Positions 24,779-34,055 of a stretch of DNA of 64,000 nt are shown here, one piece after another (positions within the stretch are counted from its first letter, which is position 1; each line of letters begins with the position of its first letter). This stretch comes from Brevibacillus_H ginsengisoli (lineage in GTDB: Bacteria; Bacillota; Bacilli; Brevibacillales; Brevibacillaceae). The position numbers were made by a program, and so were the translations under genes. The stretch is taken from the NCBI RefSeq assembly GCF_050113715.1, contig NZ_JBNJQR010000011.1:161927-225926 (forward strand). The letters run 5' to 3'. A model generated the notes under the pieces. That model saw nothing but the letters and a program-made list of their open reading frames with translations, was not told the origin of the DNA and did not search any database.

Positions 24779-25261
24779 TTATCTCACATTTCGAATGATA
24801 AACGAATCCGGTTCCCCATCTTTTCCCTTCACGACTTCAAAAATGGCTTCGTCTCGTGAAAAGCCCATTTGGTTATGGATTTCAAAATCACCATTCGATC
24901 TCGCGTGTTCAACATATCCTGTGACCTCCTTGTTCTGAACAAAAACAAGTAAATCGATATGATCATGAGTTTCGATAGTAGACACTACTTTATGGTTCCA
25001 CTTAAATCCTAGCTGTTTACTTATCATTTTTGACGAAGTATACGGCGTAAAGATATAGACGTTGTCCCAAGCAAAAGGTGCTATCTGTGTGAAATCAATG
25101 AGTGCTCTCTCATTCGTTTGGCGTTTCTTTTCAACTGCTGATACGATTTGTTGTTCTACTCTCACTTGGTGTTGGACGTAATCTTCTTTGAAAATAAAGA
25201 AGTATACAGCAACTGCAAAAATCATAACAATACTAGCTAGCACAATTAGACCTTTTTTCAT
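24779..25261 (-). CDS. Membrane-anchored protein of unknown function, 160 aa
   Basis: One N-terminal hydrophobic helix (KGLIVLASIVMIFAVAVYFFIF, about residues 3-24) without a lipobox, followed by a soluble extracytoplasmic domain. It carries the block FAWDNVYIFTPYTS near 65, which recurs in small Gram-positive proteins of unknown function. No close relative with known role is recognised. Single gene. Confidence 0.7.
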   Translation of the reverse strand: MKKGLIVLASIVMIFAVAVYFFIFKEDYVQHQVRVEQQIVSAVEKKRQTNERALIDFTQIAPFAWDNVYIFTPYTSSKMISKQLGFKWNHKVVSTIETHDHIDLLVFVQNKEVTGYVEHARSNGDFEIHNQMGFSRDEAIFEVVKGKDGEPDSFIIRNVR

Positions 25262-25318
25262 TTACTCCCCCAAGATTAACCCTCTACCCCCTCCTTTTGG
25301 AAACTATAAATCATGATA

Positions 25319-25348
25319 GAAAAAAGAGCTACTTATAGTAAGTAGCCC
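25319..25348 (-). terminator. Terminator of the acyl-CoA/ETF operon
   Basis: Minus-strand GGGCTACTTA / TAAGTAGCTC stem followed by six T, 50 bp after the transporter stop. Confidence 0.75.
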
Positions 25349-25397
25349 GAATTTAAAGAGTAAACTATTCATAATAGATCTTTCGTAATAAATTGAT

Positions 25398-26639
25398 TTA
25401 AGATGCTTTTTTCTCTTCCACTCTAGGAGCGAGTGCTTTCTTTTCGATCGCTTTATAGACAAAGTTCAAAATCAATCCGGTAACGGCCAATGCGATCGCA
25501 ATGTAAAATGCATTGGTAAAGTTTCCACCATTCGCAGAGGCAATTTGTGCAGCAATCTTTGGAGCATAGAACGCGGATGTTGAATAACCGATAAACGTAA
25601 TACCCCAGTTCACACCTTGATATTTAGGACCGTAATTCTCCATAACAATTGAAGGGAACACACCCATAATTCCACCGAAGCAAAGCCCTAAACCAATGAT
25701 ACCAATCGCGAACCCGGTAATTGAACTTACATTGGCTAAGGCAAACATGGCCAAAGCGATAACCGCGTAAATGTACATCAATGTGCTGGAACGACCGATT
25801 TTATCCGATACGTAACCCCACAGAACACGACCAAGGCAATTGCTCAGAGAATAAAGACTTACATAGAAGGCCGCTGCAGCCGCAGTCAATCCAAACATAT
25901 TTTGCCCGATAACCGATGCGTTAGAAGTAATCATTAATCCTGAGAAAGCGCCGATAGCAAACATCAATATAATGATATAGAATTTTCCCGTACTCAACAT
26001 GCCTGTCCATGGAACGCTGTTCACTGTAGCTTTTGGTCCAGTAGTAGGAGGAGTCCAACCTTCTGGCACGTAATTAGCTGGTGCTGGTTTAATAAAGAAG
26101 CTGCAAAGAATCGTAATAACGACGAACACAAGACCCATATATTTAAAAGCAGCCAGCACACCCTGGTTTTCGATCAAGTAGTTAGCGACAGGAGCAGCGA
26201 TAATGGTTGCTCCACCCATACCAGCAGTGATGAGACCAGCCGCCAAGCCTCTTTTATCTGGGAACAAGCGAATGGTATTGCTCAAGCAGCCAGAGTAGGC
26301 AATCCCTTGACCGAAGCCACCCAAAATACCATAAGTGAGATAAAGCATCGCAGGCGTTGTGGCAAAACCGGACAACATGAATCCAAGTCCATACATAACG
26401 CCCCCAATCAGGATTGACATCTTCGCATAACCACGGTCAGTTGCGAACCCACCAAGAATAATCGGGATTGGACCAATCGCCGCATTGATTGTAAAAGCCA
26501 TCATGACTTGGGCCCTTGTCCATCCATGTACGGCACCTAATGGTCCAGCGAACACACTAAAAGCATAAATTGTACCAGTGCAAAGTAAAACACCAACAGA
26601 CGCCCACAAAATAGCCCATCTATTAATTTTGGTATCCAT
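25398..26639 (-). CDS. OFA-family (oxalate/formate-type) MFS transporter
   Basis: A 413-residue, 12-helix transporter of the oxalate:formate antiporter (OFA) branch of the major facilitator superfamily. The N-terminal helix TGTIYAFSVFAGPL and the PDKRGLAAGLITAGMGG loop are characteristic. OFA proteins carry small mono- or dicarboxylates. As the last gene of the sigma-54 operon it probably imports the acid oxidised by the enzymes upstream. AAAGGG ribosome binding site near the ATG. A 95-bp gap separates it from the ligase gene, so an internal promoter is possible. Confidence 0.88.
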   Translation of the reverse strand: MDTKINRWAILWASVGVLLCTGTIYAFSVFAGPLGAVHGWTRAQVMMAFTINAAIGPIPIILGGFATDRGYAKMSILIGGVMYGLGFMLSGFATTPAMLYLTYGILGGFGQGIAYSGCLSNTIRLFPDKRGLAAGLITAGMGGATIIAAPVANYLIENQGVLAAFKYMGLVFVVITILCSFFIKPAPANYVPEGWTPPTTGPKATVNSVPWTGMLSTGKFYIIILMFAIGAFSGLMITSNASVIGQNMFGLTAAAAAFYVSLYSLSNCLGRVLWGYVSDKIGRSSTLMYIYAVIALAMFALANVSSITGFAIGIIGLGLCFGGIMGVFPSIVMENYGPKYQGVNWGITFIGYSTSAFYAPKIAAQIASANGGNFTNAFYIAIALAVTGLILNFVYKAIEKKALAPRVEEKKAS

Positions 26640-26734
26640 TTAAAAATCATCCCTTTTACTAATGTATTTTGGTAAAGATGGGAATACGAATGACTTTGTG
26701 ATTTTTTTCACAGAATAGATAATAAAGAAATAGC

Positions 26735-28291
26735 TTATACCCTTGTAGCCTCTTCCCTGTCAGCAAGAATTTGGATTAATTCTCTTTTCTTTATCTTTCC
26801 GCTCTCTGTTTTAGGAAAGTCGTCCATGAATACAATTCGTTTAGGCACCTTGTATTTTGCTATTTTCTCTTTGATAAAGTCTTTCATTATCTCTTCATCT
26901 TTCGCGTATTCTTCCTTCAAGCTGATGGCTGCACACGGGACCTCACCCAGAACTTGATCTGGCATCCCGAAGACAGCTACTTCTAATACAGCAGGATGTT
27001 TATAAAATAGATTCTCAATTTCTGGCGGATATATTTTGAATCCTCCGCAGTTAATAACCTCCTTCTTACGGCCTACGATTCGGATGTACCCTTCGTTGTC
27101 CATCGTCCCAAGATCTCCTGTATGAAACCAACCATCCTGATCCAGGCATTCCTTAGTGATGGATGGAGAATTGTAGTACCCTTTCATGACTCCAGCACCT
27201 CGGCAAACGACTTCTCCAATTTCCCCCCTTCCGACTTCGATCCCCTCATCGTTTACGACTTTGATGTCTGCTCCGTCTACCGCTTTGCCAACGGTTTCCG
27301 TTCGAAGGATTTCACTGTCCTCGAAGCGCGTAAAGGATATTCCTGCAGAAGTTTCAGTCGTACCATAGGATATTGCCACATTGCAATTCATTTCGGTACG
27401 AACTCTCCGTACAATTTCTGCAGGACAGGGAGCACCTGCGATGATTCCTGTGCGCAACGAGCTCAAATCAAAGTGGTGGTCGGACAAACTGTTTAGTTCC
27501 AGTTTAAAAGTGGTTGGAACTCCAAGGTGAATGGTTACTTTCTCTTTTTCTATAAGTTCAAGTGCTTTTATTGGATGATATTTCGGCAAGAAAAGAATTT
27601 TGGCCCCCACACTAATCGCCGTTAACATTCCAGCAACAAGTCCAAAAACGTGGGTGGCAGGCACCGGAACATAAAATACATCCCGGCACGTCGCCCCTAG
27701 GTTACTTGCTGTTGAAATGGCAACATGGAGAACATTCCGGTGTGTGAGCTCAGCCCCTTTAGGCTGGCCCGTTGACCCAGAAGTATAGATGATCGTAAAT
27801 ACATCTTCACTTTGAATCACATCACTGGGAGGTTCTGCTTCTTGCCCAATTTCCATTAGTTCCTCTAAACTCGTCACATCATCACCGATAAATCGGACAG
27901 AAAAAATGTGTTGGATCCGCTGTCTACCGATCTTGTTCATAATATCGAGATGATGATGTTCCTCCATAATAAACACGGCTTTGGCCCCAGAATTCTGGAC
28001 GATACGAGAGATCTCTTCCTCTCGATATTTCACATTGCAGGGGACAAGCATCGCGCCAATTTTAGCTAAAGCAAAATATATAATGGCCATTTCATGCCAA
28101 TTCGGCAAACAGATAACAACTCGATCTCCTTTGCGGATCCCAAAACGCGACAAACCATTCGCAAGCAGTGTCACTTGACTTGCCATCTCTTTATAGGTAA
28201 TGCTCCCAATCCCATCTGAGACGGCAATGTTATCTGGATATAATCGGACAGATTGCTCAAACAATTCTGTCACAGTACGTATATTTGGCAT
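26735..28291 (-). CDS. Acyl-CoA synthetase (AMP-forming, FadK/CaiC-like)
   Basis: Activates a carboxylic acid to its CoA thioester via an acyl-adenylate; 518 aa. The AMP-binding motif TIIYTSGSTGQPKGAELTHRN is near 160, followed by YGTTETSAG near 300, GWFHTGDLG near 385 and the hinge GRKKEVINCGGFKI near 405. A C-terminal catalytic Lys is expected in the KTESGKIKKREL block, which is present. GAGGAGG lies 8 nt upstream of the ATG. Substrate unknown; relatives act on medium-chain or carnitine-type acids. Confidence 0.92.
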   Translation of the reverse strand: MPNIRTVTELFEQSVRLYPDNIAVSDGIGSITYKEMASQVTLLANGLSRFGIRKGDRVVICLPNWHEMAIIYFALAKIGAMLVPCNVKYREEEISRIVQNSGAKAVFIMEEHHHLDIMNKIGRQRIQHIFSVRFIGDDVTSLEELMEIGQEAEPPSDVIQSEDVFTIIYTSGSTGQPKGAELTHRNVLHVAISTASNLGATCRDVFYVPVPATHVFGLVAGMLTAISVGAKILFLPKYHPIKALELIEKEKVTIHLGVPTTFKLELNSLSDHHFDLSSLRTGIIAGAPCPAEIVRRVRTEMNCNVAISYGTTETSAGISFTRFEDSEILRTETVGKAVDGADIKVVNDEGIEVGRGEIGEVVCRGAGVMKGYYNSPSITKECLDQDGWFHTGDLGTMDNEGYIRIVGRKKEVINCGGFKIYPPEIENLFYKHPAVLEVAVFGMPDQVLGEVPCAAISLKEEYAKDEEIMKDFIKEKIAKYKVPKRIVFMDDFPKTESGKIKKRELIQILADREEATRV

Positions 28292-28342
28292 CCTGTCTCC
28301 TCCTCTCCATCCATTACTGTCAAGTTTGATGCGCTTGCCCCA

Positions 28343-28627
28343 TCAACCGTATCGAAATTCAATCCCCATGGTACCAACAGGAAACTCCCATTTATCCAAA
28401 ATGGTTTTCCCGCAAAGAACACGGCACGTACCGCATTCCAAGCACCCCGCGTAATCGAAACGAGTGCTGCCATCTTCATTGATGGTGTACAAACCGGCCG
28501 GACAGGCGATCACCAGCTTTTTGAATTCTTTCATATCAACCGCATCTTTTTTCAACGTGATATGGGGATTTTCCTCATCTACAGCAAACTTGTTGACGCC
28601 TAATTTTTCTTCAACGTTTACCCTCAT
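28343..28627 (-). CDS. fixX: Ferredoxin-like protein FixX
   Basis: A 94-residue ferredoxin-like partner of FixC. Cys motif in DYAGCLECGTCRVLCGKTILDKWEFPVGTMGIEFRYG at the C terminus binds an Fe-S cluster. The gene overlaps fixC by 4 bp (ATGA type), so translation is coupled. With FixC and ETF it passes electrons from acyl-CoA dehydrogenases to the quinone pool. The name follows the fix/cai and ydiT families. Confidence 0.93.
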   Translation of the reverse strand: MRVNVEEKLGVNKFAVDEENPHITLKKDAVDMKEFKKLVIACPAGLYTINEDGSTRFDYAGCLECGTCRVLCGKTILDKWEFPVGTMGIEFRYG

Positions 28628-29910
28628 AGTGACCTTACCCCCTTAACCCCGTCCTTGATCAGGTTCATGATTCCCACTTTTTTGACATGTCCCATCATGG
28701 TAGACATCAGTGGTTTGGCAGGTGTACCGTCAATGACGAACAACGATTCCATCATGTCAGCAGCCATTTGAGGATACTGATTAAAGATCCGTTCGTTTTC
28801 CATGAAATGAGGAAAGTTCTTGTAAAGTTTCAGATCCTTCATGACAAAACTATCATTCAGAAGTTCAGTATACGTAGATAATCCCTTTTCACTGAAATCT
28901 GATTTTGCCTTAGCCGCAATGATTGCTTTGGCAGCCGCCTCTCCTGAAGCAATCGCCAAATCCATTCCTCTTACGGCATAACCAATATTGATGCAAAAAC
29001 CTGCCGCGTCACCTACTACCAGAACACCGTCCCCTACAATTTTGGGAATCATGTTATAGCCAGCCTCTGGAACAAGGTGTGCAGAATACTCGGCCATTTT
29101 GCCGTTTTTAATTAACGGCTTGATCACTGGATGAGCTTTAAAGTCCTCGAGCATTTGTGGCACAGTTTTTTGCGAATTTTCTAGGTCGCTTAGTGTACAA
29201 ACAACGCCTAAGGATATTGAAGATTTATTCGTATAAAGGAATCCTCCGCCTACTCGACCGTTGGAAGGACTTCCGGCGAACAACCAGGCTACCCCTTCAC
29301 CTTCGTTGAGTTGAAACCGGTCTTCAATGACCGACTCTGGCAATTCAATTACTTCCTTGGCTCCAACAGCTACTTCATGCGGTTTCAGTTCCCCTCTGAA
29401 TCCTAGCTTTTGGGCTAACAGAGAGTTGACACCGTCTGCAAGAATGACGGAATGGGCTTCAAGCTCATCTTCTCCCGCTATGACCCCGCAAACCTTTCCG
29501 TCCTTTACAAGAAGGTCATCTACACGAATGCCCGCAACGATTTGAGCTCCGGCATCTTCCGCTTTGCCAGCTAACCATTGATCAAAATCAGCACGCAGGA
29601 CAGAGTAGGAGTCCTTTCCCTGCACAGCCAGCGACCTTGAACTGAAATCGACTGTGACCGCACTGTCTTCGGTCATCATGCTAATTTTCTCCGTTGTAAT
29701 TTTTCTTTCCACTGGTGCTTCCTTGGTGAAATCAGGCATGATTTTTTCAAGGCTGTGGGTATATAATCTGCCTCCGGTCATGTTTTTGCTGCCCGCAAAG
29801 TTACCTCGCTCCACAATTAGGACATCAAGGCCTTCTTTTGCCAAAATGTAACCCGCTACACAGCCAGCCACTCCGGCCCCTACGATGATGGCATCATATT
29901 GTTCTGACAT
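28624..29910 (-). CDS. fixC: FAD-dependent ETF-quinone oxidoreductase-like FixC
   Basis: 428-aa flavoprotein of the FixC/YdiS branch of the ETF-QO family. N-terminal FAD-binding motif DAIIVGAGVAGCVAGYILAKEG and second FAD motif DGVLVVGDAAGFCINIGYAVRGMD near 290. It lacks its own Fe-S domain, which FixX supplies in the next gene. AAAGGAG lies upstream of the ATG. Membrane association is likely peripheral. Confidence 0.94.
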   Translation of the reverse strand: MSEQYDAIIVGAGVAGCVAGYILAKEGLDVLIVERGNFAGSKNMTGGRLYTHSLEKIMPDFTKEAPVERKITTEKISMMTEDSAVTVDFSSRSLAVQGKDSYSVLRADFDQWLAGKAEDAGAQIVAGIRVDDLLVKDGKVCGVIAGEDELEAHSVILADGVNSLLAQKLGFRGELKPHEVAVGAKEVIELPESVIEDRFQLNEGEGVAWLFAGSPSNGRVGGGFLYTNKSSISLGVVCTLSDLENSQKTVPQMLEDFKAHPVIKPLIKNGKMAEYSAHLVPEAGYNMIPKIVGDGVLVVGDAAGFCINIGYAVRGMDLAIASGEAAAKAIIAAKAKSDFSEKGLSTYTELLNDSFVMKDLKLYKNFPHFMENERIFNQYPQMAADMMESLFVIDGTPAKPLMSTMMGHVKKVGIMNLIKDGVKGVRSL

Positions 29911-30011
29911 AGTAATTACTCCTTTCTCTGTTGTTCAATGTGACTGAGCGGCCGGACAAGTTTCATTGATCCTGAATATGCAACCTGCCCGGCTTACCAT
30001 CACGTTTAGGC

Positions 30012-30938
30012 TTATTTGATTGCGGAAATTAACTCCGGCAATACTTCCAACAAGTCTCCGACGATATAGTAATCAGCCACTTTGAAAATAGGAGCATTTT
30101 CATTTTTGTCAATTGCCACGATGGTTTTGGAATCTCTGATACCATATACGTGTTGAATTTGTCCTGAAATCCCTGCAGCAAGATAGAGTTTCGGTTTAAT
30201 CACCGCACCGGAAATTCCGATATACCGCTCTTCAGGAAGCCAGTGGAAGTCCTCCGTAACAGGTCGGGAACAGCCAATTTCACCACCAAGAAGGGAAGCA
30301 AGCTCCTCAGCATATTTCAAGTTTTCTTTTTCTCCAAAACCTCGACCTACCCCAATTACTACATCCGATTGGTTAAGATTTACAGAACTAGCGGCTTTCT
30401 CTTTTCTTTCTGCCAGCGTAATTCCTTGTGGTTGAGGGAATTGAATATCCTCGATTGCACCCTCTGTAGCAGCGGCTGCTTTCACTTTTTCGAATGTGTT
30501 GGCAGATACGGATACAATGACGGTTTCACCGTTTACCTCGACGTTCTTTTCAGCCAATCCGCCGTAGATGGTTCTAGAAGCTGTAAGCGTATTGTTGTTT
30601 ACCTCAAGCTTCTTCGCATCTGAGATATATAAAGAGTCCAAGAGACCTGCCAGATAAGCACCTATGGTTTTGCCTCTTCTGGTTGCTCCAACCAGGATCA
30701 ATTCAGGCTTTTCCGCCTCTGCCAGCTCACGTAAAGATTGCGCGTAATTTTCCCAGATAGTATCAAGAGGGAAAGAGATTAGCTTCACGCTATTTGCCCC
30801 ATAAGAAAGGCATTCCTCTCCTACCGAACGATCACCAGCTACGAAGACGGTGATATTCTCGCCAAGTGTTGCAGCTTTCGAAATCAACTCATAGGCATGA
30901 TCAGCAACATCTGCAATAACCCAAATCTTTTTCATCAT
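30012..30938 (-). CDS. etfA: Electron transfer flavoprotein alpha subunit
   Basis: FAD-binding alpha subunit of a FixB-type ETF, 308 aa. The C-terminal domain shows VIGVGRGFGEKENLKYAEELA (near 195) and the FAD-binding end YLAAGISGQIQHVYGIRDSKTIVAIDKNENAPIFKVADYYIVGDLLEVLPEL. Start 30938 is chosen: GAGGAAG lies 9 nt upstream, whereas the GTG at 30947 touches the site. The beta-subunit gene ends 6-16 bp before it. Confidence 0.95.
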   Translation of the reverse strand: MMKKIWVIADVADHAYELISKAATLGENITVFVAGDRSVGEECLSYGANSVKLISFPLDTIWENYAQSLRELAEAEKPELILVGATRRGKTIGAYLAGLLDSLYISDAKKLEVNNNTLTASRTIYGGLAEKNVEVNGETVIVSVSANTFEKVKAAAATEGAIEDIQFPQPQGITLAERKEKAASSVNLNQSDVVIGVGRGFGEKENLKYAEELASLLGGEIGCSRPVTEDFHWLPEERYIGISGAVIKPKLYLAAGISGQIQHVYGIRDSKTIVAIDKNENAPIFKVADYYIVGDLLEVLPELISAIK

Positions 30939-30953
30939 GTGTGGCACCTTCCT

Positions 30954-31727
30954 CTACTGGATATCCTTGTTCGCTTTTAGGAGTTGTACAAGTTCTGCGA
31001 CCGCATCTTTCACCGATACATCATTGCTGTTTACTCTGATTTGCTTGCGGTCCATGATCGAAGGACCAATGTGTACAACCTTCATACCTGTTTCAAGCTT
31101 GTCCGGAGTAAATCCAAGATCATTCAATGCAAGCTCTTCCGCTGGTTTTTTCTTGGCCGAAAGAATTTGTTTCATTCCTGGAATCCGAGGAACGTTGATT
31201 TCCGAAAGTACGGTGATGACAACTGGACCTGTTACTTTGATAACTTCAATCACATTCTCCAGTTTGCGCTCCACTGTAATTTCATTGCCGTTGACCTCAA
31301 CTTTGGAGGCATAAGTAACCAATTTCCACCCCAACAACGCTGCAAGTCTTGGACCTACCTGCTGTGAAAACTGATCACCGGAGCCCTCGCCGCAGATGAT
31401 CAAATCCATCTCACCGATTTTTTTAACCGATTCGGCGATAATTTTAGCTGTCACCGAACTGTCAACCTCAGGAGCCTCAACATAATAAGCTTTCTCGGAG
31501 CCTCTTGCCAAAACATCTGTAGTTGAAGCTTTTACTCCCTGACCTACTGTTAAGGAATAAACCTCAACGCCATTTTTTTCATTCAATTGAACGCCAAGTT
31601 CCAATGCGTTTCGATCATAATCGCTCACCTTGAATTTGGCTTTGTCCATGTTCAAGGTTTTATTTACCGTATCAACCACAATATCCGCTTCATCTTTAAT
31701 CCATTTATAACAAACGAGTGCTTTCAT
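30954..31727 (-). CDS. etfB: Electron transfer flavoprotein beta subunit
   Basis: AMP-binding beta subunit of ETF (FixA-type), 257 aa. Typical blocks are MKALVCYKWIKDEADIVVD at the start, ICGEGSGDQFSQQVGPRLAALLGW near 120 and the signature VKVTGPVVITVLSEINVPRIPGMKQILSAKKKP near 170. GAGGAGG lies 6 nt before the ATG at 31727 (an adjacent ATG at 31730 is possible). Confidence 0.95.
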   Translation of the reverse strand: MKALVCYKWIKDEADIVVDTVNKTLNMDKAKFKVSDYDRNALELGVQLNEKNGVEVYSLTVGQGVKASTTDVLARGSEKAYYVEAPEVDSSVTAKIIAESVKKIGEMDLIICGEGSGDQFSQQVGPRLAALLGWKLVTYASKVEVNGNEITVERKLENVIEVIKVTGPVVITVLSEINVPRIPGMKQILSAKKKPAEELALNDLGFTPDKLETGMKVVHIGPSIMDRKQIRVNSNDVSVKDAVAELVQLLKANKDIQ

Positions 31728-31784
31728 CATGATCCTCCTCTTCAATCCCTTTGGAAGTAGGTCTTTATCTGATAGAATGTAAAT

Positions 31785-32879
31785 TTAAGCTATTTCATTT
31801 CGGGCGATTGTAATAATTAGCGGTTTGACTTGCTCTTCCATTACGGATAGGCCTTTCAAGTCTCTCAGTAATACCTCTACGCCAAGGTCTTTACTGTAGC
31901 CGTAGCCGCCATGAATCTGTATCGCATCCTGACAAATCTCTTCGCCTGTTTTGATCGCAAAATATCTAGCCATCGAAGCTTGGTTAGCGGCTTCTTCCTT
32001 GATATCTACTGTAGCTGCAGCTCTAAGCGTCAAAAGGCGGGAAGCATCGATATTGACGGACATTTTGCCGACCATTTCCTGTAAAGCTTCGAATCGGATG
32101 ATCGGGGTATTGAATTGTGCGCGTTCCTTGCCATAGGAGATGCTTTTCTCCATAGCTACCTGCGAAATTCCTGTCGCAATGGCTGCAAGGCTGATACTGT
32201 GCACTTCGCTCATAGACGAAATGATTTGTTTTCCTTGTCCTTCCGTTCCAATCAGGTTTTCAGCCGGAACGAAAACATTGTCCAAAGTCAGGGTCGCTGC
32301 ACTCAATCCATCAAGGCCCATTTTCTTATATGGCTCAGAGAAAGAAACGCCCGGAGTGTTTGTTTCGACAACAAACGCACTCAAATTCTCACCGGTTTGG
32401 GCAAATACAACGATGACATCACTTTCAATCCCGTTATACACGAAGGTCTTGGTTCCGCTTAATGTGTATCCGCCGTTGAATTTTTCAGCCACTGTTTCAA
32501 TAGCCAGCTTATCTTTGCCAACCCAGCCTTCACCGAATGCGAATGCCCCAATTGCTGAACCTTTGCAAAGGTTGGTCAAATATTTTTCTTTTTGAATGTC
32601 CGTTCCCCATTTATACAAGAAATAGGAGGCTTGGGTGCTATGGATTGCGAAAGCAAGTGCGGCGGATGCTGATACCTTTGCCAGTTCTTCAAGTACAAGA
32701 ATATAGCTTGCAAAGTCCGCTCCCGAGCCACCTACCTCCTCTGGCAGGTAAACCCCTAGAAAATCAACTTCCGCTAAGTTTTGCAGTATTTCTTTTACCG
32801 AGAGGTCTTTCCATTCCTGGGCTAGTTCCTTGACACTTTGCTGGATCAATACTTGCTCTTCCGATAATGTGAAGTCCAT
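31785..32879 (-). CDS. Acyl-CoA dehydrogenase (first-listed paralogue)
   Basis: FAD-dependent acyl-CoA dehydrogenase, 364 aa. N-terminal helical domain, middle beta domain with FAFGEGWVGKDK-like entry and C-terminal IQIHGGYGYSKDLGVEVLLRDLKGLSVMEEQVKPLIITIARNEI. The usual catalytic Glu position and the CaiA/YdiO-like C terminus (normally YEGT) is here replaced by VMEEQ, so its catalytic residue needs alignment. The middle-domain flavin motif FALTEPxAGSD is altered to FAFGEGWVGKD. A structural or divergent partner of the second paralogue is possible. Start 32879 fits TTGGAG at 6 nt. Confidence 0.85.
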   Translation of the reverse strand: MDFTLSEEQVLIQQSVKELAQEWKDLSVKEILQNLAEVDFLGVYLPEEVGGSGADFASYILVLEELAKVSASAALAFAIHSTQASYFLYKWGTDIQKEKYLTNLCKGSAIGAFAFGEGWVGKDKLAIETVAEKFNGGYTLSGTKTFVYNGIESDVIVVFAQTGENLSAFVVETNTPGVSFSEPYKKMGLDGLSAATLTLDNVFVPAENLIGTEGQGKQIISSMSEVHSISLAAIATGISQVAMEKSISYGKERAQFNTPIIRFEALQEMVGKMSVNIDASRLLTLRAAATVDIKEEAANQASMARYFAIKTGEEICQDAIQIHGGYGYSKDLGVEVLLRDLKGLSVMEEQVKPLIITIARNEIA

Positions 32880-32900
32880 TTTAAGCTCCAACTTCCTTTC

Positions 32901-34040
32901 CTAGGCATTGATCACGTTATTCGCGATAACAATGCGCTGAATTTCGTTCGAACCTTCATAAATTTGCATAACCTTGACATCTCGCATGAGTTTCTCTACC
33001 ACGGAATCCTTCAGATAACCATATGGTCCGAATAGATCAATAGCTAAAGCCGCAACCTTCATCGCTGTATCGGTACTAAAAGCCTTCGCCATTGCTGATT
33101 CCTTGCTGTAAGGTTGTCCGCTTTCTTTTAGATAACAGGTCTTCACAATCAAATTCTCAGCGGCTTCAATCTGCATCGCCATATCCGCAATCTTGAATTG
33201 TACGTATTGGGAAGCGGTCATAGGCTTGCCGCCTTTGGTCTCCTGCTTCAAGAAGCGAAGGGTTTCTTCCATAATTCTCTTAGATAAACCTAACGCGGAA
33301 GCAGCAACCGACAGACGAGCGGAATCCAGTGTCTTCATCGCAAGCTTAAAGCCAATTCCTTCTTGCCCGATCAGGTTTTCTTTTGGAATACGCACATCGT
33401 TGAAAATGACCTCTACGGTATTCGAAGCGCGGATACCCATCTTATCCTCTTTTTTACCAATCATGATTCCAGGACGATCGCTCTCCACAATAAACGCGCT
33501 GAGACCTTTGATGCCTTTGGAAGGATCTGTGGAGGCAATAACCGCCATGACACTCGCATAAGCACCGTTTGTACAGAAGCACTTCGAGCCGTTCAGGACG
33601 TATTCATCTCCATCCAGGACAGCAGTTGTCTTAACGGCACCCGCATCCGAACCAGCTCCAGGTTCTGTTAAAGCGAAGGCTGTAAGCTTTTTGTCCAAAA
33701 TGAATTGGAAGTATTTTTTCTTCTGCTCTTCTGTTCCGCCAAACAAAACAGGATAGGCAGAAAGTCCGTTACCGCCAATGGTTGTCTGCATCCCTACGCA
33801 ACCACGACCCAACTCTTCCGAAATAATCGCTACCGTTAAAGCGTCTAGCCCCGGTCCGCCAAATTCTGTTGGTACCGCAAAATCCAGCAGTCCCCATTTG
33901 CCCGCTTCTTCAACGATTGCCAGAGGAAATTCTTCGGTTTCATCGTGTTTCGCAGCATTTGGAATAATGTATTGCTCAACGAAACTTCTTACTTTTGTCT
34001 TCCATTCCTGTTGAGTGGATGTCAAGCTCATATCCAACAT
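32901..34040 (-). CDS. Acyl-CoA dehydrogenase (canonical paralogue)
   Basis: 379-aa acyl-CoA dehydrogenase with the standard flavin motifs FALTEPGAGSDAGAVKTTA near 125 and the C-terminal RDVKVMQIYEGSNEIQRIVIANNVI, which includes the catalytic Glu in YEGSNEIQ. Resembles short-chain/butyryl and YdiO-type enzymes. First dehydrogenase after the CoA-transferase gene (15-bp gap), GAGGGTGAT upstream of the ATG. Electrons go to the ETF encoded downstream. Confidence 0.95.
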   Translation of the reverse strand: MLDMSLTSTQQEWKTKVRSFVEQYIIPNAAKHDETEEFPLAIVEEAGKWGLLDFAVPTEFGGPGLDALTVAIISEELGRGCVGMQTTIGGNGLSAYPVLFGGTEEQKKKYFQFILDKKLTAFALTEPGAGSDAGAVKTTAVLDGDEYVLNGSKCFCTNGAYASVMAVIASTDPSKGIKGLSAFIVESDRPGIMIGKKEDKMGIRASNTVEVIFNDVRIPKENLIGQEGIGFKLAMKTLDSARLSVAASALGLSKRIMEETLRFLKQETKGGKPMTASQYVQFKIADMAMQIEAAENLIVKTCYLKESGQPYSKESAMAKAFSTDTAMKVAALAIDLFGPYGYLKDSVVEKLMRDVKVMQIYEGSNEIQRIVIANNVINA

Positions 34041-34055
34041 TGAATCATCACCCTC

